This document shows positions 8,054 through 16,518 of a stretch of DNA of 64,000 bases, in pieces (positions within the stretch are counted from its first letter, which is position 1; each line of letters starts with the position of its first letter). A program made the position numbers and the translations under genes. Source of the DNA: Rhizobium sp. (lineage in GTDB: Bacteria > Pseudomonadota > Alphaproteobacteria > Rhizobiales > Rhizobiaceae). The notes beneath the pieces were generated by a model. The model made no database searches, was not told the DNA's origin, and saw nothing but the letters and a program-made list of their open reading frames with translations. The stretch lies in the NCBI GenBank assembly GCA_028290545.1, contig JAQGJP010000056.1, positions 62,001-126,000 of the forward strand, in the 5' to 3' direction.

Positions 8054-9102
8054 CCCCGATCAAGGTTTTGGTCGCCGGCCTCGGCAACATGGGCATGAGC
8101 CATGCGCTGGCCTATGCAAACAATCCCGGCTTCGAGATCGTCGGCCTGGTCAACCGTTCGACGCCGGAACTTCCCGGTGCACTGGCCGGCCGCGCCATCC
8201 TGCCATCGTTCGACGATGCGCTGCGGGAATTGAAGCCCGAGCTTTGCTCGATCAACACCTATTCCGACAGCCATGCCGGTTTTGCCATCAAGGCGATGGA
8301 AGCAGGCTGCCATGTGTTCGTCGAAAAGCCGCTGGCGACGACGGTGGCCGATGCCGAACGGGTCGTTGCCTGTGCGCGCGCCAATGGCCGCAAGCTGGTG
8401 ATCGGCTATATCCTGCGGCATCATCCGTCCTGGGTGAAGCTGATCTCGCTGGCCCGCGATCTCGGCGGTCCTTTCGTGTTCCGCATGAACCTCAACCAGC
8501 AGTCCTCCGGCAAGACCTGGGGAACGCACAAGGCGCTGATGCAGACGACCTCGCCGATTGTCGATTGCGGGGTGCATTATGTCGACGTCATGTGCCAGAT
8601 CACCGACGCCAAGCCGGTGTCAGTGCGCGGCATGGGCCTCAGGCTGACGCAAGAAATCGCGCCCGGGATGTATAACTACGGCCATCTGCAGGTGATGTTC
8701 GACGACGGTTCGGTCGGCTGGTACGAGGCCGGCTGGGGGCCGATGATGTCGGAAACCGCCTTCTTCGTGAAGGACGTGATTTCGCCGAACGGCTGCGTGT
8801 CGATCGTCATGGATCCGAACGCCAAGTCCGACGACATCGATACCCACACCAAGACTTCGGTCATCCGCCTGCACAAAGCCAAGACCGATGCCGATGGCGC
8901 CTTCGTTGAGCCCGACCAGATGCTGCAGATGGCGGGCGAGCCCGGCCATCAGGATCTCTGCGATCTTGAACAGGCCTATGTGCTGAAGGCGATCCGGGAC
9001 GATATCGATCTCGACCGCCACATGAACGATGCCGTGCAATCGCTGCGCATTTGCCTGGCAGCGGACGAAAGCGTCCGCACCGGCAAGATGGTGGATCTGT
9101 AA
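8050..9102 (+). CDS. Gfo/Idh/MocA-family NAD(P)-dependent sugar oxidoreductase
   Basis: A 350-residue protein with an N-terminal Rossmann fold (VLVAGLGNMGMSHA, residues 6-19), the diagnostic EKP triad at 92-94 and the catalytic segment DCGVHYVD with Asp172 and His176. The family oxidises or epimerises sugars at a ring carbon using NAD(P), and some members act with lyases on glycosides through 3-keto intermediates. The start at 8050 is set by the ATGA overlap with the permease; the open frame extends upstream without meaning. In this operon it probably acts on the imported sugar before or after phosphorylation. Substrate unknown. Confidence 0.88.
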   Translation: MTPIKVLVAGLGNMGMSHALAYANNPGFEIVGLVNRSTPELPGALAGRAILPSFDDALRELKPELCSINTYSDSHAGFAIKAMEAGCHVFVEKPLATTVADAERVVACARANGRKLVIGYILRHHPSWVKLISLARDLGGPFVFRMNLNQQSSGKTWGTHKALMQTTSPIVDCGVHYVDVMCQITDAKPVSVRGMGLRLTQEIAPGMYNYGHLQVMFDDGSVGWYEAGWGPMMSETAFFVKDVISPNGCVSIVMDPNAKSDDIDTHTKTSVIRLHKAKTDADGAFVEPDQMLQMAGEPGHQDLCDLEQAYVLKAIRDDIDLDRHMNDAVQSLRICLAADESVRTGKMVDL

Positions 9103-9355
9103 AGGTTATGACGATGCTCCCGACACCTTGTGTAGTAGGGCGGCCAACAACCCGTCCACCGTCATGCTCGGGCTTGTCCCGAGCATCTGACCACGCCAGT
9201 TACGACACTCGGTCTCCTTGGAGAGGTGATCAGATCCTCGGCACAAGGCCGAGGATGACGTCGCATATTGGGGATGATCGCCGACAAGACTTGCTACCGC
9301 TTTTTTAGCGGTCAGCTTTTCTCCAGTTTCAAAACTTTTACAGCGGAGAACGACC
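9103..9355 (+). other. Intergenic spacer with a palindromic repeat
   Basis: 253 bp between the oxidoreductase and ATPase genes. Most of it is the palindromic element at 9161-9259. The last 50 bp hold the ribosome site CGGAGAACGACC for the TTG-started ATPase gene. Confidence 0.6.
9161..9259. repeat. RIME-like palindromic intergenic element
   Basis: Two arms, each itself a hairpin: GCTCGGG-CTTG-TCCCGAGC on the left and CCTCGGC-ACAA-GGCCGAGG on the right. Left arm GTCATGCTCGG and right arm CCGAGGATGAC are also imperfect inverted copies of each other over about 30 bp. This arrangement is typical of dispersed intergenic elements in rhizobia and related bacteria. Inside an operon it may act as an attenuating or stabilising RNA structure. 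No second copy was noticed in this window. Confidence 0.7.
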
Positions 9356-10357
9356 TTGGGTAACCTTACTCTCAAATCGGTGAGCAAATCTTTCGGCTCC
9401 GTGGAAGTGCTCAAGGGCATCGACCTCGAAGTCAGGGATGGCGAATTCGTGATCTTCGTCGGCCCGTCCGGCTGCGGCAAGTCCACGCTTCTGCGCTCGA
9501 TCGCCGGCCTCGAGGACATCACCTCGGGCCAGATCATCATCGACGGCAAGGAAGTCTCCGCCGTGCCGCCGGCCAAGCGCGGCATTGCCATGGTGTTCCA
9601 GTCCTATGCGCTCTATCCGCACCTGACAGTCAAGGACAATATGGGGCTCGGCCTGAAGCAGGCCGGAACGCCGAAAACCGAGATCGACACGCGGGTCGGC
9701 AAGGCCACGTCGCTGCTGTCGCTCGAACCCTATCTCGAACGCCGCCCGGCCGAACTTTCCGGCGGCCAGCGCCAGCGTGTGGCGATCGGCCGTGCGATCG
9801 TCCGCGAACCGCAGCTCTTCCTGTTCGATGAGCCGCTGTCCAATCTCGATGCGGCGCTGCGGGTCCAGACGCGGCTGGAGATCGCCCGCCTGCACCGGCG
9901 GCTGAAGGCGACGATGATCTACGTGACCCACGACCAGGTCGAGGCGATGACGCTGGCCGACAAGATCGTGGTGCTGAGCGCCGGCCGGATCGAGCAGATC
10001 GGCTCGCCGATGGAGCTCTATAACCGGCCGGCCAACCTGTTCGTCGCCGGCTTCATCGGCTCGCCCCAGATGAATTTCATCGACGCGGAACGGCTGGGCG
10101 AGACGGGCTACAAGACGCTCGGCATCCGTCCCGAACATCTGGCATTGTCGCGCGAAAGCGGCGAGTGGTCCGGCAAGGTCGTGCATGTCGAACATCTCGG
10201 CGCCGACACCATCGTCTATATCGAAAGCGAGAAGGTCGGGCTGCTGACGGTGCGGATGTTCGGCGAGCACGCCTATGCCCCCGATGACGTGGTCTATGCC
10301 TCACCCGATGGCGGCACCAAGCACCGCTTCGATGTGGATGGCAAAGTCATTCGATGA
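9356..10357 (+). CDS. Sugar ABC transporter ATPase, MalK/UgpC type
   Basis: A 333-residue nucleotide-binding subunit. Walker [10 protein letters not shown] is at residues 36-44, the Q-loop is in [12 protein letters not shown], the signature [14 protein letters not shown] is near 133 and Walker [13 protein letters not shown] follows; the C-terminal TOBE part is short. The start is a TTG at 9356 behind GGAGAACGACC. It should power the permeases at 6247-8053, although a repeat-filled spacer separates it from them. One MalK-type ATPase can serve several importers. Confidence 0.93.
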   Translation: MGNLTLKSVSKSFGSVEVLKGIDLEVRDGEFVIFVGPSGCGKSTLLRSIAGLEDITSGQIIIDGKEVSAVPPAKRGIAMVFQSYALYPHLTVKDNMGLGLKQAGTPKTEIDTRVGKATSLLSLEPYLERRPAELSGGQRQRVAIGRAIVREPQLFLFDEPLSNLDAALRVQTRLEIARLHRRLKATMIYVTHDQVEAMTLADKIVVLSAGRIEQIGSPMELYNRPANLFVAGFIGSPQMNFIDAERLGETGYKTLGIRPEHLALSRESGEWSGKVVHVEHLGADTIVYIESEKVGLLTVRMFGEHAYAPDDVVYASPDGGTKHRFDVDGKVIR

Positions 10358-10409
10358 AGGCGGCGACTGGGGGGAATGCTCAACGCGTGCCGTTCGTCCG
10401 AATCTCCGC

Positions 10410-11324
10410 ATGATCCTCTGTTTCGACATCGGCGGCAGCTGGATCAAGAGCGCGGTTGCGCGATCCGCCGATCAGATTGAGATTCTGGCAAAATCTCCGA
10501 CTCCGGCGGATGATTTCGAGGCTTTCGCCGATGAACTGAAAGCCATGCTGGACTCACTGCCGGAAAAGCCTGACTGCGTGGCGATCTCGATGACCGGAGT
10601 GGTCGATCCGGACACCGGGATCATCACCTGCGCCAATATTCCCTGCATCGACCAGCGGTATTTGCGGGCAGATCTCGAACAGCGGCTTGGCGTGCCGGTC
10701 CTGATTGCCAATGACGCGGATTGTTTTGTGCTCGCCGAGGCTGGCAAGGGCGCGGGGCAGGGGTATCGCATCGTGCTGGGGATCATCCTGGGATCCGGCG
10801 TCGGCGGCGGTCTGGTGGTAGACGGCAGGCTGGTTAACGCAGCCGGCGGCTTTGCGGGCGAATGGGGTCACGGACCGGCAGTTGCCGCCTTTGCCGGCGA
10901 TCCACCGATTGCCATCCCTGCCTATTCCTGTACCTGCGGCCAGAAGGGCTGCGTCAATACGATCGGCGGCGCGCGCGGCCTGGAACGCCTGCATACGCAT
11001 ATCCACGCCGAGGATATGTCCAGCACCGGGATTGTTGCGGCATGGCAATCGGGCGACGGCAAGGCGGCAAGAACCGTTGAAGTCTACGTCGATCTGATCA
11101 GTTCGCCGCTCGCCCTTGCCATCAATATTACCGGTGCATCGATCGTGCCGGCTGGCGGCGGGCTCGCAAATTCCCGAGAACTTCTCAGAGAAATTGACCA
11201 AACCGTAAGAAGACGCATACTAAGACGGTTCGACCGGCCGCTCGTGGTGAAGGCCGGGTGTGAGATCGAGCCGGGTCTGATAGGCGCGGCACTGATGGGA
11301 TTGGGACGAAGTCGGCATGGCTGA
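10410..11324 (+). CDS. ROK-family sugar kinase
   Basis: A 304-residue kinase in the usual ROK order: FDIGGSWIKSAVA (residues 5-17, phosphate loop 1 with Ser in place of the usual Thr), NDADCF with the catalytic Asp (about 104), ILGSGVGGGLVV (about 128), GEWGH, and the zinc motif CTCGQKGC near residue 178. Related proteins phosphorylate GlcNAc, ManNAc or glucose. It is the second kinase in this locus and unrelated in fold family to the BadF-type enzyme at 2581-3468, so two sugars or anomers may enter. The ATG at 10410 is chosen because the kinase fold begins there; no strong ribosome site is seen. The stop overlaps cutC. Confidence 0.85.
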   Translation: MILCFDIGGSWIKSAVARSADQIEILAKSPTPADDFEAFADELKAMLDSLPEKPDCVAISMTGVVDPDTGIITCANIPCIDQRYLRADLEQRLGVPVLIANDADCFVLAEAGKGAGQGYRIVLGIILGSGVGGGLVVDGRLVNAAGGFAGEWGHGPAVAAFAGDPPIAIPAYSCTCGQKGCVNTIGGARGLERLHTHIHAEDMSSTGIVAAWQSGDGKAARTVEVYVDLISSPLALAINITGASIVPAGGGLANSRELLREIDQTVRRRILRRFDRPLVVKAGCEIEPGLIGAALMGLGRSRHG

Positions 11325-12045
11325 CATTTTGCTCGAAGTCTGCGTGGACAATGTTGCCGGCCTTGAAGCGGCGATAGACGGTGGCGCGGACAGGATTGAG
11401 CTTTGCAGCGCATTGGCGGTCGGCGGGCTGACCCCGTCCGCCGGTCTGATGAGTGCGGCCCAGCGTTCGCCGATTCCCTGTTATGCCATGATCCGTCCGC
11501 GCGCTGGTGATTTCATCTATTCCAACGCCGAACTCGACATCATGACCAACGATATCTATTTCGCCGCCTCGTCCGGCCTGGCAGGCGTGGTGTTCGGCGC
11601 CAGTCTGCCAGACGGTCGGCTGGATTCCGAGGCGCTGATCGCGCTTTCGAATGCCATAGGCGACCTGCCGCGCACATTGCACCGTGCCTTCGACCTTGTA
11701 CCGGATATGGCCGAAGCGATCGAGCTTGCGATCGATTGCGGTTTCGAGCGAATTTTGAGCTCCGGCCGTGCTGAAAATGCTCTGGACGGCATCGATGATC
11801 TCGTGGAGGCGATCAGGATTTCCGGGGATCATATCTCGATCATGCCGGGCGGTGGCGTCAATCTGGAGACGATCGATGCTATTCTTTCGCGTGCGGAAGC
11901 GAGGGAAGTGCATTCCTCATGCTCGTCGATGGTGACCGCCTCAAACCGGCATCTGGTGACGCTCGGATTTTCCGAACCCGCGACCAAGCAGACAGATGCC
12001 AAAATGGTAAGGGCTATGAAGTCGAGACTGGTGGGGCGCCGCTGA
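11317..12045 (+). CDS. cutC: CutC-family TIM-barrel protein
   Basis: A 242-residue protein matching CutC from end to end: LLEVCVDNVAGLEAAIDGGADRIELCSAL at the start, GGLTPSAGL, MIRPRAGDFIYS, VVFGASLPDGRLD, FERILSSG and MPGGGVN. The name comes from a copper-sensitivity phenotype in E. coli, but a copper role is weakly supported and the fold is an enzyme-like TIM barrel. Here it overlaps the ROK kinase by 8 bp at the end of an amino-sugar operon, which suggests a sugar-related reaction. Family certain, function uncertain. Confidence 0.9.
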   Translation: MADILLEVCVDNVAGLEAAIDGGADRIELCSALAVGGLTPSAGLMSAAQRSPIPCYAMIRPRAGDFIYSNAELDIMTNDIYFAASSGLAGVVFGASLPDGRLDSEALIALSNAIGDLPRTLHRAFDLVPDMAEAIELAIDCGFERILSSGRAENALDGIDDLVEAIRISGDHISIMPGGGVNLETIDAILSRAEAREVHSSCSSMVTASNRHLVTLGFSEPATKQTDAKMVRAMKSRLVGRR

Positions 12046-12052
12046 CAAAGAA

Positions 12053-12134
12053 GACCGTTCTCTGGCGCATGCAAGCGGCGGGGAGTGCGCTTCTGCTGCA
12101 ACCATGCCCGGGGGGATGGGCGTGGAGAACGGTC
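12053..12134. repeat. Perfect 10-bp inverted repeat enclosing a structured 62-nt core
   Basis: GACCGTTCTC at 12053-12062 pairs exactly with GAGAACGGTC at 12125-12134. Inside, GCGCA/TGCGC and CATGCCC/GGGCGTG can form two more helices, giving a three-way junction. It begins 8 bp after the cutC stop. A second stem (AGGAAGC/GCTTCCT, 12143-12180) follows. No T-run is present, so this is not a plain terminator; an RNA element or a miniature mobile repeat are the alternatives. Confidence 0.5.
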
Positions 12135-12226
12135 AATTCGACAGGAAGCCTGGGGGACAATGCGGGCAGATTTGCTTCCTGCGTTGTTACAATTGCTCAC
12201 GCGGCAATCGGTTCCCGCCGCTTGCG

Positions 12227-12478
12227 TTATTTTTGTCTTACATAGATATGTGCCTCGGCGGCGGCCCTGATGAACGCGTTGCGCGCCGCTTCGGGCGGCT
12301 TTTCGCCATCCAGCGCTGCCAGACAATCGGAGAGCGCTTCGTTATACGCTCTCCCTTCGTCGATGGGCCAAAGTGTAAGAAGGCATTCCGCGGCGTGTTT
12401 CGTGCCGGTGACCGTGCGGTACTTGCCGGTTCCGTGAAGCTCAAGCTCAACCGGCGATTTCCAATACTGGGACTCCAT
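12227..12478 (-). CDS. DUF982-family small protein
   Basis: An 83-residue protein of the DUF982 family, almost confined to rhizobia and relatives and often present in many copies. The recognisable pattern is an N-terminal W-x-SP segment, a central W (TLWPID), then A-x3-C-x2-L-x2-G-x3-P-x-AR-x-AFI-x-AA-x-EAH. A second member is at 24586-24831. It probably stands alone; convergent with the cutC operon. Function unknown. Confidence 0.8.
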   Translation of the reverse strand: MESQYWKSPVELELHGTGKYRTVTGTKHAAECLLTLWPIDEGRAYNEALSDCLAALDGEKPPEAARNAFIRAAAEAHIYVRQK

Positions 12479-12687
12479 AACGCTTTACTCCGTGGACGCA
12501 ACTTATGCGATTCAACGGATGAGCACGCGACTCGTTCCGCTTGCATAAGAAGAGTCTTCGGAATCGGGGGTTGGTGGCGTGATTGAAGACGGTCGTCTGT
12601 CCCAATTGATGTCGTTCATCCGCGCCTCTTGCAAACCGCCTGCCAACACTGAAGGCAAGTTGCGGGTCCCGCCAGGGCTCGGATTTT

Positions 12688-12960
12688 TCAGCCGCCGCGA
12701 GATACCCCTTCTTCTGTATCGAGGTCTTCCAGTATCTTCGCGGGGACATCGATCCTGGCGGCACGGGTCGCCTCAAGATCCGCGTCGTCGGCGGGATCCG
12801 GGTCGTGATCATAGGCACGCCATTGATTCTGCATGACCTTTGTCAGGCCAGCGAGTACGTCTTCCGTGCCCCAGCCGGCGGCATTCGCGTCGGCGACGAG
12901 GGCTTCCAGGCGCGCGTTCAGAAAATCCTGCAGATTTATCGGATCCGTTCTTTCGGGCAT
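12688..12960 (-). CDS. Hypothetical small acidic protein
   Basis: A 90-residue protein starting MPERTDPINLQDFLN behind a clear AGGAGA ribosome site. It contains a helical N-terminal half and the acidic stretch DHDPDPADDADLEA. No signal peptide or membrane segment. I do not recognise a named family. Leftward, downstream of the DUF2171 gene but separated by a terminator, so probably its own unit. Confidence 0.65.
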   Translation of the reverse strand: MPERTDPINLQDFLNARLEALVADANAAGWGTEDVLAGLTKVMQNQWRAYDHDPDPADDADLEATRAARIDVPAKILEDLDTEEGVSRGG

Positions 12961-13032
12961 CGGCGATCTCCTGGTTGTTGTTGCCGCCTTTGCGAAGTGC
13001 GGCCATGACAAAGTCCATGCCGAAACAACAAA

Positions 13033-13060
13033 GCCGGGCTCGTGAGCCCGGCCTTGCTTT
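13033..13060 (-). terminator. Rho-independent terminator of the DUF2171 gene
   Basis: Stem GCCGGGCTC/GAGCCCGGC (13033-13052) with a tight loop. Reading leftward it is followed by TTTGTTGTTT, so it ends the leftward transcript from 13336; the plus-strand side has only a short T-run. Confidence 0.75.
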
Positions 13061-13075
13061 TCGACCTGCATGTCG

Positions 13076-13336
13076 TCAGTGGACGGCCTTGCCGCTCTGT
13101 TCTTCTTCCTCGTTGATCGCTTCCTGGCCGACAACGGACAGATGAACGCGGTTGTCCTGAACCGTTTCCACCAGATCGAGTTCGATGAAGTGATGATGGC
13201 CCGCATGTGCGGCGCCCTGGCTGTCGGCCTGGGTCAGCTTGATACGGCTGCCTTCGACGCGATCGACCGTGCCGACATGCTTGCCGTCCTTGCCGATGAT
13301 TTCGGAATGTTCCTTGATCTGCGAAGCGTTGATCAT
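13076..13336 (-). CDS. DUF2171-domain protein
   Basis: An 86-residue cytosolic protein with one DUF2171 domain, related to the PRC-barrel-like small beta proteins: QIKEHSEIIGKDGKHVGTVDRVEGSRIKL, then HHHFIELDLVETVQDNRVHL. The start at 13336 is fixed by AGGAG 8 nt upstream; the longer open frame above it has no family match. Members are common in rhizobia and often stress-linked, but no activity is established. Confidence 0.82.
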   Translation of the reverse strand: MINASQIKEHSEIIGKDGKHVGTVDRVEGSRIKLTQADSQGAAHAGHHHFIELDLVETVQDNRVHLSVVGQEAINEEEEQSGKAVH

Positions 13337-13584
13337 TGGGATTCTCCTGCCTTGGTTGTGGGGGTGGTTTCCCCGATTAAACGCGCGACGCGGTGTTTTG
13401 ATCCACATCGTCGCCCGCCCTGTCGCCAGGCGTGGCGAAAAATATTTCGCGTCGATCCTATACGGAAGAGAATGGCATATCCCACCGAAGCCATGGTTTG
13501 CAGGCACTTCCTGTCTTTGCTTAACGATGCATTCAGAGTTTTAGCGCATGCTTTTTGTAGTGTCTCGCATATAGGAGTGGGAAT

Positions 13585-13842
13585 ATGCGCTTTTATGCCA
13601 TGCTTTTTCTGGTTGCGTTGGCTTCACCGGCACTTGCCTCGCCGCAATGCACATCCGAGCCCAAGGACAAATGGCTCGCCAAAGCCGTTATCCAGGCCAA
13701 GGCCGAGGCCATGGGCAACACGATCGATATCCTGAAAACCACCAAGGGCAATTGCTACGAGGTCTATGGCCGCAATGCCAAGGGCAAGCGGATCGAGATC
13801 TATTTCAATCCCGTTACCGGTAAACCAGTACAGGAGTCCTGA
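13585..13842 (+). CDS. Exported PepSY-like small protein
   Basis: An 85-residue protein with signal peptide MRFYAMLFLVALASPALA and a mature PepSY-like domain: KDKWLAKAVIQAKAEAMGN, then ILKTTKGNCYEVYGRNAKGKRIEIYFNPVTGKPV, the usual pattern of a helix and a beta hairpin ending in a nucleic-acid-like DP/NP turn. Two cysteines could form a disulphide. PepSY proteins are periplasmic and are thought to modulate proteases or redox partners. It lies 31 bp upstream of the GGDEF-EAL gene and may share its transcript. Confidence 0.78.
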   Translation: MRFYAMLFLVALASPALASPQCTSEPKDKWLAKAVIQAKAEAMGNTIDILKTTKGNCYEVYGRNAKGKRIEIYFNPVTGKPVQES

Positions 13843-13872
13843 GGCTGAGGCCGGACTCGTCAGGGTATTCTC

Positions 13873-16257
13873 ATGCTAGATCGGTTGTTTCGTAACCGGA
13901 ACACCATGCGCATCGTCTTGAGCATCAGTCTGGCGTCCGCGCTGGTACCGACTGCTTTTTGCGGTTACGAACTCATTCATATCCATGGCGATCTCGTCGC
14001 CACTCAACAGGCAGCGAAACTCGCTTCCAATGCCCGCGGTCTTGTCGACAAGATCAGCCAGAGTCAGTTCAATCTGGCGGCAGCGCCGCTGGAGCTTTCT
14101 GTGGAGGAGCGCGACCGCCTGTATAAACAGACAGACAGCAATCTTGCGTCGCTGAAGACCGCCGTCGGCTCGGCCAAGAGCCTGACGAGCGCCTTCCTGA
14201 CCGCTGACGAGCAAGCAGCTCTGCTGGATTCGACCGACCAGTTCGCCCACAGCTGGGAAGAAATCAAGGATGGCCTCTCCGAAGGTATGTCAGAGCCGGA
14301 AAAAGCCTATCACTTTCTCAATATCTTCGATCAGGCCGGCAGTGCCCGCGACATTCTGGTCAAGCTCGAGAAAACCGCGACGGCCAATGCAGATTCGTCC
14401 GCCGCCGCGTCGACAGCCGGCGTCAACGACGTCGCCTGGATGCTGGGAATCATTTTCGTGTTGTCGACCGCGGTCAGCATGACCGCGCTGGTTGGCAACT
14501 ATCGTTACGCCGCGTCGGTACGCAAAGCCAATGAAGAACTCGGCGATGCCGTCGATAGCCTGAAACAGCGCGATATTGCGCTGCGCGGTCAGAACGAGCG
14601 GTTCAATGCAGCGCTGGAAAACATGTCGCAGGGCCTGTCGATGTTCGATGCCGGTGCGAGACTGATCGTCTGCAATCAGCGCTACCGCGATATCTACGCG
14701 CTCGACCCGGAGACATGGAAGCCAGGCGTTTCGCTGGGCGACCTGTTGGGCAACCAGGTGCGCAACGGCGACTATCCGGGTGGCGACCGCGAGGGCTTCG
14801 TCCAGGCGCTGCACCGCGGCCTGACGTCAAAGGAACCGTTCATCACCACGATCAACACGTTGCCCGGCCGTGTCCTGCAGGTGACGAGCCAGCCGATGCC
14901 CGAGGGCGGCTTCGTCGCCACCCATGAGGATGTCACCGAGCGCAAGGCAGTGGAGGACCGCATCGCCCACATGGCCCATCACGACGCTCTGACCGGGCTG
15001 CCGAACCGCGTGCTGTTCCGCGAAAAGCTGGATGAAGCCCTGGCGCGCCTGCCGAATGGCGAAAGCTTCTATGTCCTCTGCCTCGACCTCGACCATTTCA
15101 AGGATGTCAACGACACGCTTGGCCATCCGATCGGCGACAAGCTGCTCTGCGCTGTTTCCGACAAGCTGAGCCACGCCGTTAACCGCGCGGATATGGTCGC
15201 GCGGCTGGGAGGTGATGAGTTCGCGATCATCCAGCTCAATGCAACGCCGCAAGACAACACCGCGCTGGCGCAGACTCTTATCGACATGTTGAACACGCCA
15301 TTCGAGATCGAAGGCCATCAGGTTCTGGTCGGCGTCAGCATCGGCATCGCGGTGGCGCCAACCGATGGAGACGACCCGGATGCGTTGTTGAAAGCCGCCG
15401 ACATGGCGCTCTATCGTGCCAAGACCGATGGCCGAGGCGCTTACCAGTTCTTCGAGCCGGCAATGGATGCCAAGATGCAGGCACGTCGGGCGCTGGAGCT
15501 CGATCTTCGCAAGGCACTGCCGAATGGCGAGCTGGAGGTCTATTATCAGCCGCTCGTCAACCTCGAACAGGACCGTATCAGCGGCTTCGAGGCTTTGCTC
15601 CGCTGGCACCACCCGGAACGCGGCATGATCTCGCCAGCCGTCTTCATTCCCCTGGCCGAGGAGATCGGACTGATTACCAAGATCGGCGCCTGGGTTCTGA
15701 AGCAAGCCTGTGCAGAAGCTGCCACCTGGCCAAATGATATCCGCGTCGCGGTCAATTTCTCTCCGGCACAGTTCAAGAGCCGTTCCCTGATACTCGATAT
15801 CACTTCGGCGCTTGCGGCCTCAGGGCTCCGGCCGAAGCGGCTGGAGGTCGAGATCACCGAATCCGTCATGCTGCAGGACACGGATGCGGTGCTTCAGACC
15901 TTGCACCAGATCCGCGAACTCGGCGTCCGCATTTCAATGGACGACTTCGGTACCGGCTACTCGTCGCTCAGCTATCTGCGCAAGTTCCCGTTCGACAAGA
16001 TCAAGATCGACCAGTCCTTCGTCCGCGACCTGACCGACAAGGCGGATTCGATTGCCATCGTCAAGGCGGTGGCGACGATGAGCGCCAGTCTTGGCATGGA
16101 TACCGTCGCCGAAGGTGTGGAAACGCTGGATCAGCTCAGCAAGGTGCGGCTTGAAGGTTGCACGGAAGTGCAGGGCTACCTTTTCAGCAAGCCGAGGCCG
16201 AGCAAGGAGATCCCCGAACTGCTCGCCTCCTTCATCAGGGAGCGGCAAGTCGCCTGA
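13873..16257 (+). CDS. Membrane PAS-GGDEF-EAL cyclic-di-GMP enzyme
   Basis: A 794-residue inner-membrane protein. A helix near residues 12-32 and another near 188-208 bracket a periplasmic helical sensor of about 155 residues. A PAS domain follows (about 240-355), then GGDEF (about 365-530, motif GGDEF near 446) and EAL (about 540-785, with EALLRWHHP near 573, DDFGTGYSS near 690 and AEGVET near 745). Catalytic motifs of both domains look intact. The inhibitory I-site is degenerate: Asn stands where RxxD needs Arg (NRAD). It should make and/or degrade c-di-GMP; with all EAL motifs present, net phosphodiesterase activity is likely. Confidence 0.92.
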   Translation: MLDRLFRNRNTMRIVLSISLASALVPTAFCGYELIHIHGDLVATQQAAKLASNARGLVDKISQSQFNLAAAPLELSVEERDRLYKQTDSNLASLKTAVGSAKSLTSAFLTADEQAALLDSTDQFAHSWEEIKDGLSEGMSEPEKAYHFLNIFDQAGSARDILVKLEKTATANADSSAAASTAGVNDVAWMLGIIFVLSTAVSMTALVGNYRYAASVRKANEELGDAVDSLKQRDIALRGQNERFNAALENMSQGLSMFDAGARLIVCNQRYRDIYALDPETWKPGVSLGDLLGNQVRNGDYPGGDREGFVQALHRGLTSKEPFITTINTLPGRVLQVTSQPMPEGGFVATHEDVTERKAVEDRIAHMAHHDALTGLPNRVLFREKLDEALARLPNGESFYVLCLDLDHFKDVNDTLGHPIGDKLLCAVSDKLSHAVNRADMVARLGGDEFAIIQLNATPQDNTALAQTLIDMLNTPFEIEGHQVLVGVSIGIAVAPTDGDDPDALLKAADMALYRAKTDGRGAYQFFEPAMDAKMQARRALELDLRKALPNGELEVYYQPLVNLEQDRISGFEALLRWHHPERGMISPAVFIPLAEEIGLITKIGAWVLKQACAEAATWPNDIRVAVNFSPAQFKSRSLILDITSALAASGLRPKRLEVEITESVMLQDTDAVLQTLHQIRELGVRISMDDFGTGYSSLSYLRKFPFDKIKIDQSFVRDLTDKADSIAIVKAVATMSASLGMDTVAEGVETLDQLSKVRLEGCTEVQGYLFSKPRPSKEIPELLASFIRERQVA

Positions 16258-16518
16258 CCAAAACTCTTGCCGGCGGAATGATTCCATGGGTGGTATGAAC
16301 GAAATCGTTCAGTGCTGGAAGCGCGGACGAGGGCGGGGCGATCCCTTCCGAATTTTCGCGACGACAAAATAAACGATTTTCGCCATATTCCGTGGGAACG
16401 ATGCGTCCCCTGAATGCGTCTAAAGCAGATCGCGCGTCCACTTTGCTGTGGTTGTCGAAATCCTCCGACGGATATTGACGCGCAGCGCATTCCAACATGA
16501 TCCCTTGGTGCTTCGCTG
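16258..16518 (+). other. Intergenic gap with a small palindrome
   Basis: 261 bp without a gene. TGAACGA-AA-TCGTTCA at 16296-16311 is a perfect palindrome about 40 bp after the GGDEF-EAL stop; it could be a weak terminator or an operator for the glycosyltransferase genes. Nothing else stands out. Confidence 0.4.

Noticed and set aside
7855..9102. Longer 415-codon version of the oxidoreductase
   Set aside because: The first 65 codons overlap the MalG-type permease in another frame; the Rossmann fold begins right after the ATG at 8050.
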